Source: Farysia itapuensis (lineage: Eukaryota; Basidiomycota; Ustilaginomycetes; Ustilaginales; Ustilaginaceae). From it: a stretch of DNA of 64,000 nt. The notes below the pieces were generated by a model. The model had not been told where the DNA came from and made no database searches. It was given only the letters and a program-made list of their open reading frames with translations. Shown here one piece after another: positions 9,892-19,251 of the stretch; position 1 is the first letter of the stretch; every line of letters begins with the position of its first letter. The stretch is from positions 62,001-126,000 of the forward strand of contig JALBYC010000019.1 in NCBI GenBank assembly GCA_023212645.1, in the 5' to 3' direction. The translations under genes and the position numbers were made by a program.

Positions 9892-10725
9892 ATGGCAATG
9901 GCTTTGAGATCGGGGCAAGTGACGTCAACGGGCCCTCCCATCGAGGACTACATATACAACGAAATTGTATCAAGGAAGCTGACGAGGTCGAATTGGCTAT
10001 TGTGGAAGCTTACGTTCCTGTTCTTGTTGGAAGGGGTAGAAGGCGCCCACCAGACTTTGCTGTCCGACGAGCCCAACAACAACCCACGCCTCGACCACCA
10101 GCTTGCTGTCGCCTTGCTCAAGTGCGTTGAGACTGATGCAGCAGATTCTGTCCAACACATTGTGCATGCAGCCTTGGGGAAAGGTCGTAAAACTGCCAGA
10201 GAAATTTACAAGACCTTGCAAGAAGATTTTGACATCGTTGATGGTACGATAGGGCTCGAAGCGCACGATCGCATCGAGTCAATACAGCTTCGTGGAGACG
10301 ATGTTCAGACTTTAATTAAGGAGCTGGAAATCGTGTGGCTCGACGACGTACTTTACGAAGGATTAGAGAAGTTCCATGACGACTACAAAGCGCAGATACT
10401 GATGGAGAAATGTCGTGAGCACGAAAGATTCTCTCTGTGCGATCCCATATACCACGAACATTCGACTAATTCGACTCCATCGCACCAGACACACTCTGAC
10501 AGATATCGGGACCTGAAGCGACGTCTCAGGAATTCTCAGCGCCGTACTGAACACAGAGAACGCCAGAAAGCATCTCAAGCAACCGCCAAGATAGCGAACA
10601 CTGGTGCTCGCAGATCGGCAAAGTCTGCCTCAAACTCGCAGGCATCAGTGCTTGCATGCGGGAATTGTGGGCGACGTAATCACATCACAGCTCAGTGTCG
10701 CGCCAGGCCACAAAATTTGCAATAG
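9892..10725 (+). CDS. Solo Ty1/copia-type Gag protein (retroelement-derived)
   Basis: The 277-residue intact ORF has the copia-type gag polypeptide pattern: SNWLLWKLTFLFLLEG near residue 33, LDHQLAVALLKCV and GRKTAREIYKTLQEDFD. It ends in a basic region and a zinc knuckle of the form C-x2-C-x4-H-x4-C (Cys256, Cys259, His264, Cys269), which binds nucleic acid in such proteins. It stops eight residues after the knuckle. No protease, integrase or reverse transcriptase follows: the next gene, SDS22, begins its 3' end 65 bp away on the other strand. I see no long terminal repeats in the flanks. It is either a truncated element that happens to keep its gag open or a domesticated gag. Confidence 0.8.
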   Translation: MAMALRSGQVTSTGPPIEDYIYNEIVSRKLTRSNWLLWKLTFLFLLEGVEGAHQTLLSDEPNNNPRLDHQLAVALLKCVETDAADSVQHIVHAALGKGRKTAREIYKTLQEDFDIVDGTIGLEAHDRIESIQLRGDDVQTLIKELEIVWLDDVLYEGLEKFHDDYKAQILMEKCREHERFSLCDPIYHEHSTNSTPSHQTHSDRYRDLKRRLRNSQRRTEHRERQKASQATAKIANTGARRSAKSASNSQASVLACGNCGRRNHITAQCRARPQNLQ

Positions 10726-10790
10726 AGTGCAGTTTCGCTCTTTCCAATTTCGGCACCAAGTCACCTTGGCCATACTATGACATAAAATGT

Positions 10791-12029
10791 TTACCGCACC
10801 AAAGTGGCGTCAATTTGCTTGAGCTGAGGAAGGAGAAGCTTGAGCTTCCTGCGATAGGCCGGGCCTTCTGCTCGCTGTGCTGGGTTCCCCTCCATGTAGA
10901 TGGTATCAAGTGCGGGCATGTGCGTTGGACCAAGCTGCGCATCCAAATGATTGAGGTTGGCGATCTTGTTGTCATTCGCCCAGAAGTCCTCAATCTTGGA
11001 AAGATGGGCAACATTTTCAATCTTCTCGATCATGTTGCCGGCAAAATCGAGGGCGGTCAATTTGACGTTGGCATCCAAGCCTTCTAGCTTGGTGAGACCA
11101 TTGTGCGAGATGTACAATTCCTCAAGGTTTACGAGCGTCTCGAGACCTTCAAGCTTGGTGATGCGGTTGCTCTGAATCGACAGAACCCGTAGCTTGGTGA
11201 GCGTGCTGATACCAGCCAATGAGGTGATCTTATTCTTGCCAAGCCATAGTTCCTCTAGGTTCTCCAGGTGTCCAATGTTTTCGATGCTGCGAAGTCGATT
11301 GCCTCCCAACTCTAAACTGGTGAGGGAGTTAGCGATGGCGCCATTGAAATCGTCTGGACGAATCCGCGAGATCTTGTTTTGAATGAGAAAGATCGTGGCA
11401 AGCTTGCCCAGGTGCGCGATGTTGGTGATGTGATGGATGTTGTTAAAGGACAGGTCCAGCGTCTCGAGCTCCGACAGACTATCCAGTCCCGAGATCCTGT
11501 CAATACTGTTGTCATAGAGGTCCAGATCTTGCAGCATTGTCATTTGGCCGATGTCCTTGCTTCGGATTTTTGTAATCAAATTCTGGCGCAAACAAAGACG
11601 TTTTAAGGAGTGGGAGAAACGCAGGAGTCCAAGATTTTTAGTAGTGGTCAAACGTAGGTGACCAAGATCGAGGATACTCTCATCGTCGGCAAAATCGGCC
11701 AACAGTTCGCTGTCCTCTGGAATCTTCTCCGGCGACACCTCAGCTGCTGCACCGTTGACAGGATCTGTTGAGACTCTGACCGAGCCGTATTGTGTAATGC
11801 CGCGGGTGATGCCATTGTTTGCAGGCTCCGGCTCCGCCAGCTGCGAAGGCCCGGCTTCGTCCTCGGTTTGGGGATCCTCTTCGTCGTCTTGTAAGGGTGT
11901 TTGCTCCACATCCGAGTCAGAGTCATCGCCGTTTGCTGCACTTTTGGACAGAATTGGCTGCGGTGGCAGCTCGCCGACGATCTGGACCTTGCGAACACCC
12001 GTCGCCAGCGTATCTTGCGTTCCGTTCAT
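10791..12029 (-). CDS. SDS22: Protein phosphatase 1 regulatory subunit SDS22 (leucine-rich repeat)
   Basis: The 412-residue product starts at the first in-frame ATG. The N-terminal ~115 residues are acidic and disordered. They are followed by about eleven SDS22-class LRRs of about 22 residues in unbroken series, such as LQDLDLYDNSIDRISGLDSL, LEELWLGKNKITSLAGIS and LEELYISHNGLTKLEGLD. The end resembles an LRR cap (AYRRKLKLLLPQLKQIDATLV). SDS22 binds PP1 catalytic subunits in the nucleus and cytosol and shapes mitotic PP1 activity. The frame continues upstream to a TTG with no ATG, so the start at 12029 is preferred. A tandem heptamer array lies 130 bp upstream. Confidence 0.95.
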   Translation of the reverse strand: MNGTQDTLATGVRKVQIVGELPPQPILSKSAANGDDSDSDVEQTPLQDDEEDPQTEDEAGPSQLAEPEPANNGITRGITQYGSVRVSTDPVNGAAAEVSPEKIPEDSELLADFADDESILDLGHLRLTTTKNLGLLRFSHSLKRLCLRQNLITKIRSKDIGQMTMLQDLDLYDNSIDRISGLDSLSELETLDLSFNNIHHITNIAHLGKLATIFLIQNKISRIRPDDFNGAIANSLTSLELGGNRLRSIENIGHLENLEELWLGKNKITSLAGISTLTKLRVLSIQSNRITKLEGLETLVNLEELYISHNGLTKLEGLDANVKLTALDFAGNMIEKIENVAHLSKIEDFWANDNKIANLNHLDAQLGPTHMPALDTIYMEGNPAQRAEGPAYRRKLKLLLPQLKQIDATLVR

Positions 12030-12160
12030 ACCTGATGGTTGCTGAGTCCGGACCCTGAGGCTGAGTTCGGCTTGACCTGTCAAAAAATCGAAATCGCGAA
12101 ACGCGAAATGTAAATGCAAAATGAGAATCGGGAAATGTTAGACCAGTTTTGCCATTTCCA

Positions 12161-12195
12161 AGCTGCTAGCTGCTAGCTGCTGCGCTGCTAGCTGC
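12161..12195. repeat. Tandem heptamer AGCTGCT array
   Basis: Three exact copies of AGCTGCT (12161-12181) are followed by a variant GCGCTGCT and a partial copy AGCTGC. The array lies in the SDS22 promoter. It embeds several overlapping CTAG and AGCT palindromes. Confidence 0.85.
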
Positions 12196-12200
12196 ATTCA

Positions 12201-12220
12201 CAGATTTGCGCAGATTTGCA
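12201..12220. repeat. Tandem decamer CAGATTTGCG / CAGATTTGCA
   Basis: Two adjacent ten-base units differ only in their last base. They lie directly beside the heptamer array in the SDS22 promoter region. Confidence 0.8.
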
Positions 12221-12334
12221 ACACCGCGGCGATGACAAAGCGATTCCGATTGCGCAGTTGTGTACATGAATTAGACCGAGACAAGCATGAAGTGACAATA
12301 TAAAGATGCAAATGCAATAACGGACAGAAGATGA

Positions 12335-13483
12335 CTACAGAGATGTACCGGCTTTGACAGCGTACATTTCCTTGCTTGTAGTGACCAGGGGGTCATTAAG
12401 ATTGTTTACAATCTGAAGGGGCGTAGCGTCTTTCTCGGGTAAGTCCTCTGGCGTCGAGGGGGGTGAGGAACTGCTGGACTCCTTTTCAGCGGCACGCTTG
12501 GCCTCAGAAAGTTTCTTCATTTTCTGGAACTTTTCGACCGATATACGCGTGCCAAAGAGCACGTCAAAGTGGACAAAGAACGGCTGGCTGTAATTATACT
12601 TGAGTCCGGTCATCTGGTGATGAACGTCATGATACTCGGCGCAATTTGGAAAGACCAAATGAAGCGGATCAAGATACCAAGGGAAGGCATAGCCGCCATG
12701 GTCAGCTACTGTTTTCAGGGTGGAGAATGCGAAGAGCGCAATGCCCTGTCGCACCGACATGAATGCGGCAGCATGCGAGACTACAGCACCTGCAGAGTCG
12801 AGCACGAGTCCTTCCACGGGATGGTTGTAGAGTGCTCCGAAAGCATAAGGCACATACAATCGATGGTGGTGCGAGTGGAAATTGCGATATAGCCATCGAT
12901 TTTCGTGGAACGCACGGTGCAGCATATACTGCCATGCGTCCATGACGAAAAAGGCCAGCCAGAATTGTGCCACCGGAATGCCCCACCAATAGAGCCACCA
13001 CGCTGCTTGATTAGCATCTTGAGAAGAGAACAGCATGCGAGTGATCGTAGGTGACCATCGAGGACCGAAGACGAGGGATGTGTACTTGCGCAACGAGAAG
13101 GCAAGATTGAGGATCTTACCAGGGTGGTCTGCAAACGTCTCTTTGAGTCCGACTGAATCATCGTCTAGAAGCGCAAGGCCGAATGCTGTCTGGATTGCTT
13201 GTTGGACAAGCACCATGACAATGACGCGGGACATTGACACGCGGTTGCGTTTGGTGATCTCCTCCGGTTCGTGCAGCCGAAAGCGTTCGGTGAAGGGAAG
13301 TCGCAATTCGTCGAGCGCATAGTAGAAGAGCGAAGCTATCCAATAGATGACGATGGGGAGCGCGAGGGAGAGGTACTTGTCTGGAACACCGGGTATGACT
13401 GTCGGTTGAGCTTGGAAATAGAACGGTGTCTGTGTGAGCTTCTCCAGGCCAGCTGTTGCCGCCGTGGCGTTTGAGTACGACAT
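12335..13483 (-). CDS. SUR2: Sphinganine C4-hydroxylase
   Basis: ER membrane di-iron hydroxylase that converts dihydrosphingosine (or dihydroceramide) to the phyto form. The 382-residue product starts at an ATG, is intronless, and has hydrophobic segments at about 38-57, 85-105 and 162-184. The three histidine boxes of the fatty-acid hydroxylase superfamily are present: HRAFH (189-193), HSHHH (203-207) and HDVHH (285-289). An additional HPVEG lies at 221, as in SUR2 orthologues. The C-terminal 70 residues are charged, Ser/Pro-rich and probably cytosolic. Phytosphingosine-based ceramides are the normal fungal product. It is divergent from QCR2 across a 513-bp repeat-rich promoter. Confidence 0.95.
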   Translation of the reverse strand: MSYSNATAATAGLEKLTQTPFYFQAQPTVIPGVPDKYLSLALPIVIYWIASLFYYALDELRLPFTERFRLHEPEEITKRNRVSMSRVIVMVLVQQAIQTAFGLALLDDDSVGLKETFADHPGKILNLAFSLRKYTSLVFGPRWSPTITRMLFSSQDANQAAWWLYWWGIPVAQFWLAFFVMDAWQYMLHRAFHENRWLYRNFHSHHHRLYVPYAFGALYNHPVEGLVLDSAGAVVSHAAAFMSVRQGIALFAFSTLKTVADHGGYAFPWYLDPLHLVFPNCAEYHDVHHQMTGLKYNYSQPFFVHFDVLFGTRISVEKFQKMKKLSEAKRAAEKESSSSSPPSTPEDLPEKDATPLQIVNNLNDPLVTTSKEMYAVKAGTSL

Positions 13484-13996
13484 GATGGTAGCAGTGGCGT
13501 GGACGTAAGCGAAGAGTCGTTTGGCTCCTCCTCTCGTAGCAAAGCAAACTTAGCCAGGCAAGATCCAGTCCACTTGATAAGTAAAGGTCGAGAAGAGAAC
13601 GGCTAGAGATGACGGTCGTAATCCAAGCTGGCAATATAAGCTTTAGCCACAGCTAGGCATTGTCAATCAGGGTTCTCGCTAAGCGGACAATTTCACTCAC
13701 TTGACAGCACAAACGCACAAACGTGCAAACAACAAGGCACGGCGCGAACGATCCGAACGACCAAAGTGACCAAAATTGAGAAATCCTTTTGTTAGACTGA
13801 AAGATAGCTTTTCGTGCGAGAAGGGAGATTTCGGACTGAAACGGCCAAACGCTCAAACGTGATCGGAATACAATCACAATCGCTGCGAAGAGCGATTTGA
13901 AATCCACCGATCCGTCGACCGAAGAAGTTGGGCTCGCACTGTCTGGTCGACATCTTCTTACTCGCTCTGTACCCTCATTTCGTGTTGCTGCACATC
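13484..13996. promoter_or_regulatory. Divergent promoter between SUR2 and QCR2, rich in short direct repeats
   Basis: This 513-bp non-coding stretch holds a tandem octamer GCACAAAC, GCACAAAC, GTGCAAAC at 13707-13730. Further AAACG-type words follow (for example CAAACGCTCAAACG near 13846), and CGAACGA is duplicated near 13745. A TATAAG-like hexamer lies near 13635. No gene was found. Which of the two genes these words serve cannot be told from sequence. Confidence 0.5.
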
Positions 13997-15346
13997 ATGT
14001 CTCTCGCCAGGTCTGCAGCCCCCATTCGAAGCGCGCTACGCACCGCTGCGTCGCCCGCTCAGGCTGCTGCCAGACGCACTTTCACTACCTCCAACGCTGG
14101 CGGAATCACTACAGCTGCTGCTGACGATGGAGGTCTTACATCTACCATCACTGTCGCTGTGAAGGCCGGTTCGCGATACGAGACTGCGCCCGGTGTCGCC
14201 CATGTCTTGAAAAACTTCCTGTTCAAGTCTAACCAGAAGCGTTCCGCCTTGCGACTGGTCCGTGAAGCCGAGTTCTATGGTGGTGTTTTGTCCACCTCGC
14301 TCACCAAGGAGCACCTCTTGTTGACTGCCGAATTTCTTCGCGGCGACGAGGAGTTTTTTGTCGAGATTCTGGGCGACGTTCTCAGCAAGTCTAAGTTCCC
14401 AACGCACGAATTCAACGAGGAGGTGCTGCCCCAGGTTCAGGCTGAACACGCGCAAGCCGAGTCCAACCCTAGCATTCTGGGTTACGACCATTTGCTCCAG
14501 ACTGCCTATCGTCATCGCGGTTTGGGCCACTCTCTCTTTGCTTCCCCTGCCTCGCCTGTCACTTATCGACAGACAATTGACTTCGCCCGATCCTCCTTTG
14601 CGAAAAACAACATCGCCATTCTTGGATCTGGAATCGAGGCGAACAAGCTTTCCCAGCTTGTCCAGGCCAATTTCAGCGATCTCAATGCCTCCGGAAGCGT
14701 CTCCTCCACTCCCGCCAAGTACTTTGGTGGTGAACAGCGCGTCGCTTTTGCAGTTCCCCACGGCGCTGAAAACACCCGAGCCGCTCACGGACACTTTTTG
14801 ATCGGCTTCGAGGGCGCTGGACACAACAACGCCAAAGACGCGGCTAACCTTACCGTCCTTCGATCGCTTCTTGGCGGCGAGTCGTCGGTCAAGTGGAGCC
14901 ACGGTCTGTCTCCCTTCTCGCAGATCGCTGAATCTATCCCAGGCGCGAAGGCTGAGGCTTTCAACCTGTCGTTCAGCGATGCTGGCATCTTCGGTGCTCA
15001 CGTCTCGGCACCCACTGCATCGGTTCAGCAGGCTGCTTCGAAAGTCGTGCAAGCACTCAAGGACGTCGCCGGTGGCCTCAAGCAAGACGCTATCAAGGCT
15101 GCTATCGCTAAGGCCAAGTTCGAGCGTGCTACTACGCTTGAGAACCGTGCTGCCTCGCACGAACTCGTCTCCGCCCAGTTGCTCGAGTCTGGCAACGTCA
15201 CGAGCCTCGAGGAGAGCTTCTCGGCTCTGGACGCCGTCAAAGCTTCATCGCTCTCATCAACTGTCGAGAAGCTACTCAAGGCCAAGCCAACTACCGTTGC
15301 CATCGGAAATGTTCACGCTCTTCCGTACGCCGACCAGGTGCTGTAA
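13997..15346 (+). CDS. QCR2: Ubiquinol-cytochrome c reductase core protein 2, mitochondrial
   Basis: Core subunit 2 of respiratory complex III, facing the mitochondrial matrix. From the ATG in a good context the product is 449 residues. The N-terminus is a clear presequence (Arg/Ala/Ser-rich, ending near RRTFTTSN at about residues 27-34). The rest is an M16-peptidase-like fold in two halves. The N-terminal half lacks the HxxEH zinc site, as expected for core 2 rather than for MPP-beta or core 1. Typical segments are VAVKAGSRYE, GVAHVLKNFLFK and TKEHLLLTAEFL. Length matches fungal QCR2. The frame extends 23 codons upstream to a TTG without any ATG. A long antisense frame across the gene is a codon-bias shadow. 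Confidence 0.94.
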   Translation: MSLARSAAPIRSALRTAASPAQAAARRTFTTSNAGGITTAAADDGGLTSTITVAVKAGSRYETAPGVAHVLKNFLFKSNQKRSALRLVREAEFYGGVLSTSLTKEHLLLTAEFLRGDEEFFVEILGDVLSKSKFPTHEFNEEVLPQVQAEHAQAESNPSILGYDHLLQTAYRHRGLGHSLFASPASPVTYRQTIDFARSSFAKNNIAILGSGIEANKLSQLVQANFSDLNASGSVSSTPAKYFGGEQRVAFAVPHGAENTRAAHGHFLIGFEGAGHNNAKDAANLTVLRSLLGGESSVKWSHGLSPFSQIAESIPGAKAEAFNLSFSDAGIFGAHVSAPTASVQQAASKVVQALKDVAGGLKQDAIKAAIAKAKFERATTLENRAASHELVSAQLLESGNVTSLEESFSALDAVKASSLSSTVEKLLKAKPTTVAIGNVHALPYADQVL

Positions 15347-15451
15347 TTGGATCTCCGTGCCAACCAGCTTTCTCTTTTCACCCTCGTCAACTTATACACA
15401 TATTCGATCATGTCAGCAGTGTGAAGATTGCATTAAGATTGAGCAAAGTTT

Positions 15452-17668
15452 CTAAGAACCGAATTGGGGCCATTGGGAGCCGTGTAGGCGGACGCGATGC
15501 ACGCAGATAGGAGGGCTTTGAGCCCATCCGTCGATGAATTGCCAGCGGACAGCTTCGATTCCATGGGGATAGTACTGCGCTTCTTCTGTCGTGTTGAACG
15601 TCTGCAAGGTCGATCCGTTTGCCTTGAATTCAAAGAACGAGAGGATGAGCGGCATCGAATCCACCGAACGATATTCTGTTGGGATGGCTTCCTGAAACGC
15701 TGGGGGAAGGAGCTCTTTGATGTAAGCATCCGGCTGCTGACCGGCAAGTCGGCGGAATTGCTGGTAATACCGTCGGTCAGACTCATCGACAATGCCCCAG
15801 ACGATGACTCGGCGCGGGGCAGTCCTTGCCATCCCTGGCAGTGGGTGCTCCAGTACGACCTGATCAATGACGCGCGTCGAAGAGAGGTTGACCTGAAGCA
15901 TCGAGTCCCAGCCTGTCATCCAGCAATCATCTTGTCCAAGATTGGCGCCCGGAGTAATCGCCTTGACCGGATCGCCAATTGCGACTTTGCGCCCTTGTGC
16001 TAGGAACGACCGTAGGTTCCAAACGCTGTTGAGACGATAGCCGCGATGTACTGTTCCCCGCTCGTCTAGAACAGCACCGGATGTGATGCTGGCGTAGTCG
16101 AACTTGCCAGTTCTATCCCGGGAGTACGTCTCTAAGCTCTCCTTGATGAGATTGGACAGATAAGTCTCATCGAATGACTGTTTGAGCCGCGTGTTGACTT
16201 CCTCGTTCGCGTACTGCGTAATCTTGCGAATCTCTTTGTCGAGATGGGTGAAGAATTCATCCTGCGTGGCATCGGCACGCTTTTTGAGCTGCTCGTCAAC
16301 CTTTTTGTGGAGCTGTCCGAGCATGAGTTCGACTGAGTTGGCTACGCTGTTCTGGATATTAGACAACTCGTCCTGTGCAAGTCTGGAAACTTGGCGTTTG
16401 GCGCTCTGCATGAGACGTTGGACATCTGCCTGATTCCGTGCTTCGTTCTCCGCTTTCAACTTGGTCTCTACTTCTTTGATCCTGGTTGCAAGCTGGGCAT
16501 CGAACTGGTTGGGTAACGAATCGAGCCGTAAGTTGAGTCGGCTGATCTCAGCCTCGAGCTTCTTTTGTTCTTTGTGGGAAGGGACAGATGGAGAAGACCA
16601 TGGCACGTCCGGTACACCCGTCAGTCCCGAGCCCGGGGTTGGAGACCTAGCAATGTACAGTGCACTGGAGAGAAAGGTCACGGCAAGAGCTGAGAGAAGG
16701 AGATCGCGCCAGTTTAACTTGCTAAGGATGTTGCCGAAGAACCACATCGCATGCATCATGCCGCGAGCGACATGTCTGAGAATGGATGACAGCTGAGATG
16801 CTGTGCTTGATGGCCTGGGTATAGACGCTGCACCTGCGCCTTTAGGTGCTGGGATATAGTCTTCTCCATCTTGCCCTGAAACGTCTTGAGGATCTTGTAG
16901 TCGAGCGTCCCATCTGGTTTCCTTCCCACTGTCGTTGGCCTCGTCAGACAATTCAACGTCTTGTTGTTCTGCGACAGGAGTGGTTCCATTCGATGCACGA
17001 GGTCCACGCTTACCTTTGCGCTTGGCAGTCGTCATCCAGATAGAGTTGTCATCTTGACCAGCGCGCATGTTGGGCCAGGATGTTCTGGACTTGCGTCGAC
17101 GCGGGAAACCGTTGCCGATGTCATCATCATCATCATCAACATCGCTCGATCTAGGCTTGTAGGGCAAGTCGTCCTGAGATGGACGGCCTTTGCGTTGCCC
17201 TGACGTTCTCCTGGGACCATTTGTTTGCTCAGCTTCGCTTTGCAGTTGAGCTGCAAGCTGTTCCTCGTTCTGATAGTTCGAGGTACTATTGCTGCTTCCG
17301 CTGCTGGAGAAGATCGAAGCTGAAGCGCTGATCTCGTCGTCGTGAAGACCAAATTGTGCACCTCTGAGCAATTGAGTGCGCGGAAAAGTAGGGCTGGTGA
17401 CAGAAATACTGTTCGAGTCTATGGATGGCTCGCGAACAAAGTAGCGCGAGGCAGCGTTGGAGAGCGAATGCTCTTCTTGCTTGATGGCGATCGTACTGAA
17501 GTTGAACGGCGCTGAACGAGATGAGCTGATGCGAGAGACAGGTGGTGTGAGTTGCTCGATGAGATCAGGAGAGGCCAAACGGGAACGATTGGAGACGACG
17601 CTGTCTTCGCGCTGTACAAGGCGAGGTGATTGTCGGACGGGCGTCAGATCATTCCGACGACGTGACAT
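15452..17668 (-). CDS. SAD1: SUN-domain inner nuclear membrane protein (Sad1/UNC-84 family)
   Basis: The 738-residue intronless product has a disordered nucleoplasmic N-terminus rich in Ser and basic patches (1-310). One membrane segment follows at about 322-340 (LLLSALAVTFLSSALYIA), then a coiled coil at about 360-500, and a C-terminal SUN domain from about 545 to the end (GCWMTGW-type core here as DCWMTGW, RVIDQVVLEHP, PRRVIVWG, and the terminal VHRVRLHG). SUN proteins form LINC bridges with KASH proteins across the nuclear envelope and anchor spindle pole bodies and telomeres in fungi. The stop is 105 bp from the convergent QCR2 stop. Confidence 0.93.
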   Translation of the reverse strand: MSRRRNDLTPVRQSPRLVQREDSVVSNRSRLASPDLIEQLTPPVSRISSSRSAPFNFSTIAIKQEEHSLSNAASRYFVREPSIDSNSISVTSPTFPRTQLLRGAQFGLHDDEISASASIFSSSGSSNSTSNYQNEEQLAAQLQSEAEQTNGPRRTSGQRKGRPSQDDLPYKPRSSDVDDDDDDIGNGFPRRRKSRTSWPNMRAGQDDNSIWMTTAKRKGKRGPRASNGTTPVAEQQDVELSDEANDSGKETRWDARLQDPQDVSGQDGEDYIPAPKGAGAASIPRPSSTASQLSSILRHVARGMMHAMWFFGNILSKLNWRDLLLSALAVTFLSSALYIARSPTPGSGLTGVPDVPWSSPSVPSHKEQKKLEAEISRLNLRLDSLPNQFDAQLATRIKEVETKLKAENEARNQADVQRLMQSAKRQVSRLAQDELSNIQNSVANSVELMLGQLHKKVDEQLKKRADATQDEFFTHLDKEIRKITQYANEEVNTRLKQSFDETYLSNLIKESLETYSRDRTGKFDYASITSGAVLDERGTVHRGYRLNSVWNLRSFLAQGRKVAIGDPVKAITPGANLGQDDCWMTGWDSMLQVNLSSTRVIDQVVLEHPLPGMARTAPRRVIVWGIVDESDRRYYQQFRRLAGQQPDAYIKELLPPAFQEAIPTEYRSVDSMPLILSFFEFKANGSTLQTFNTTEEAQYYPHGIEAVRWQFIDGWAQSPPICVHRVRLHGSQWPQFGS

Positions 17669-17943
17669 CGTGGAGTGTTGATGCTATGAGGGCAAAGCGA
17701 CAAGAGCCGACACATGAAGCGTAGAAGATACACAGCGCTTGTCTGTATAAGACTGCTCGCGCAACGCTTGTGATGAGACCAACGACAACGAGGCCCAAGT
17801 GTCGCCGAGATGAAGCTATGAAGCACAAAATGTCAAAATGCAGGAAATTCGCGACTTCACCACGTCAAGCACACGCGTAACGGGCGCACCGCGCAATTCG
17901 CGTTGATTGTGATTGTCTGTTGCCATTGCTCAGTGATGGCCAC

Positions 17944-19039
17944 CTAATCAGAGTCTGAGTTCAAATCGGCTGCAAAGCTGGCCAGCGACGACTTGAAGGT
18001 TTTCTGCGAGGTTAAATCAATTGTCAGCACTGGTTGCTCTCGACTTAGACGTCTTGACCGAAGAACTTACTCGCTTAGGAGGCGCGTCCTCGTCGTCACT
18101 TTTCGAGTCGTCGGACGTTGACTTGCGCGTTGCTTTGCGCTTGGAAGGCTGGTGATCTTCTTCGCCGCTGCCTTCAAAGTCGCTGTCCTTGTCACTGGTG
18201 CTGTGGTCGCTCACATCAGCCTTAGTGCGTGTGTTGGCCTTTCCCCGACGTGCCCTACGACTTCCTCTGCCTGAATCAGCCTCTACATCGTTCTCTTGTA
18301 AAGCTGCAAGCTCGTCTGCAAACTCTCGTTCATCTCGAATCTTCTTCGCTTGTTCGAGTGAGCCCCTTCCCGTCATGCCCAGGTCGGTCAGAACGCGCTG
18401 AACCACACGACATTGTTCTGTGTGATCTTCGGGTCCGATGTTTGCCTGTTCGTACAGCTTTTTCCAGGGTTTGCGCACGCCACACGCCACAACTAGAGAT
18501 TTGAGTCGTGTGAGACGTTGTTCTGCTTCGCTTTGACCAGCTTTGGCTTTGGAAGGGCCAGGACGGTTCCCTGTCGCGCTGCTCGCATTGCTGGAACGAG
18601 ATTTCTTTCCGGGAATCTGAGCTGGCTTGGTTGAGCCGACTGACCTCTTGCTGCTATTGGCTTCGTCTTCGAGCTCGCTGAAGTCGCCTTCGTCGGAATC
18701 TGCAATAACTACATTTCTTTCTTCTTGGACGAACGAGTGGGAAGCGTCAGCCTCTCCAGGCGGTAGAGTTTGCTTTGGACCTTGTGTGGGCTTCTTTGGC
18801 TTGGCTAGCGCTTCCTTCGGTGGCAAAGTTTGAGCGTTGCTGACTTCATTGACCTGCACCTGGACAGCGTGACTGATGAATTTCTTGTGTTGCTCCAAGT
18901 CGACACCGAAGTGGTGCTGCAATTGTTGGCGCACGAGTCGCTTGGTGAGCTGATCGATGGTGTCTGTCTCGAACGCTTTGACTATGAGGATGCGGATCTG
19001 AGCCTCAATCTGATGTATTGATGGCGCTGCGGTCGGCAT
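17944..19039 (-). CDS. HIRIP3 / CHZ-domain histone chaperone-like protein with DEK_C-like N-terminus
   Basis: I model two exons: 19039-18071 and 18003-17944, joined in phase 0 by a 67-nt GT-AG intron, giving 342 residues. The last exon adds a short hydrophobic/acidic end (SSLASFAADLNSDSD). The N-terminal ~60 residues form a helical DEK_C-like module (IRILIVKAFETDTIDQLTKR ... LVRQQLQHHFGVDL). Acidic and Ser-rich linkers follow. Around residues 170-235 is a CHZ/HIRIP3-like segment (RLTRLKSLVVACGVRKPWKKL, then VLTDLGMTGRGSLEQAKKI). The family binds H2A-H2B histones. Nuclear location is suggested by many basic clusters. It is divergent from GCP2 over 212 bp. Confidence 0.8.
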
Positions 19040-19251
19040 TTCAGGAAGCTGACCCTATGGTGCGAGTTGAAGCGCAGTTACAGTTGTCAAAGTGTGCAGA
19101 AGCATGGTGTTGCTCTCTTCGCGATTAGAAATTGTTGAAATTCAAATCAGAGCACGCTTTTTCAGGTGGGAACGCGTCGCGCATTTATGTGTCGCACTCA
19201 ACACCATCATCGCAACCAACGCATCTCGAGCGACCGTTGGCATGCTTGACA

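Larger units (their letters stand above)
12030..12334. other. Intergenic region between SDS22 start and SUR2 stop
   Basis: A 305-bp gap holding the SDS22 promoter (minus strand) and the 3' flank of SUR2. It contains the heptamer array at 12161-12195 and a tandem decamer at 12201-12220. I see no ORF of interest and no recognisable RNA gene. Confidence 0.6.

Noticed and set aside
14036..15160. 374-codon open frame antisense to QCR2
   Set aside because: It lies wholly within the QCR2 coding region, has no family resemblance and reflects codon bias of the sense gene.
17115..17145. CATCATCATCATCATCA microsatellite
   Set aside because: It is the antisense of an Asp run inside the SUN-domain protein, so it is explained by coding sequence.
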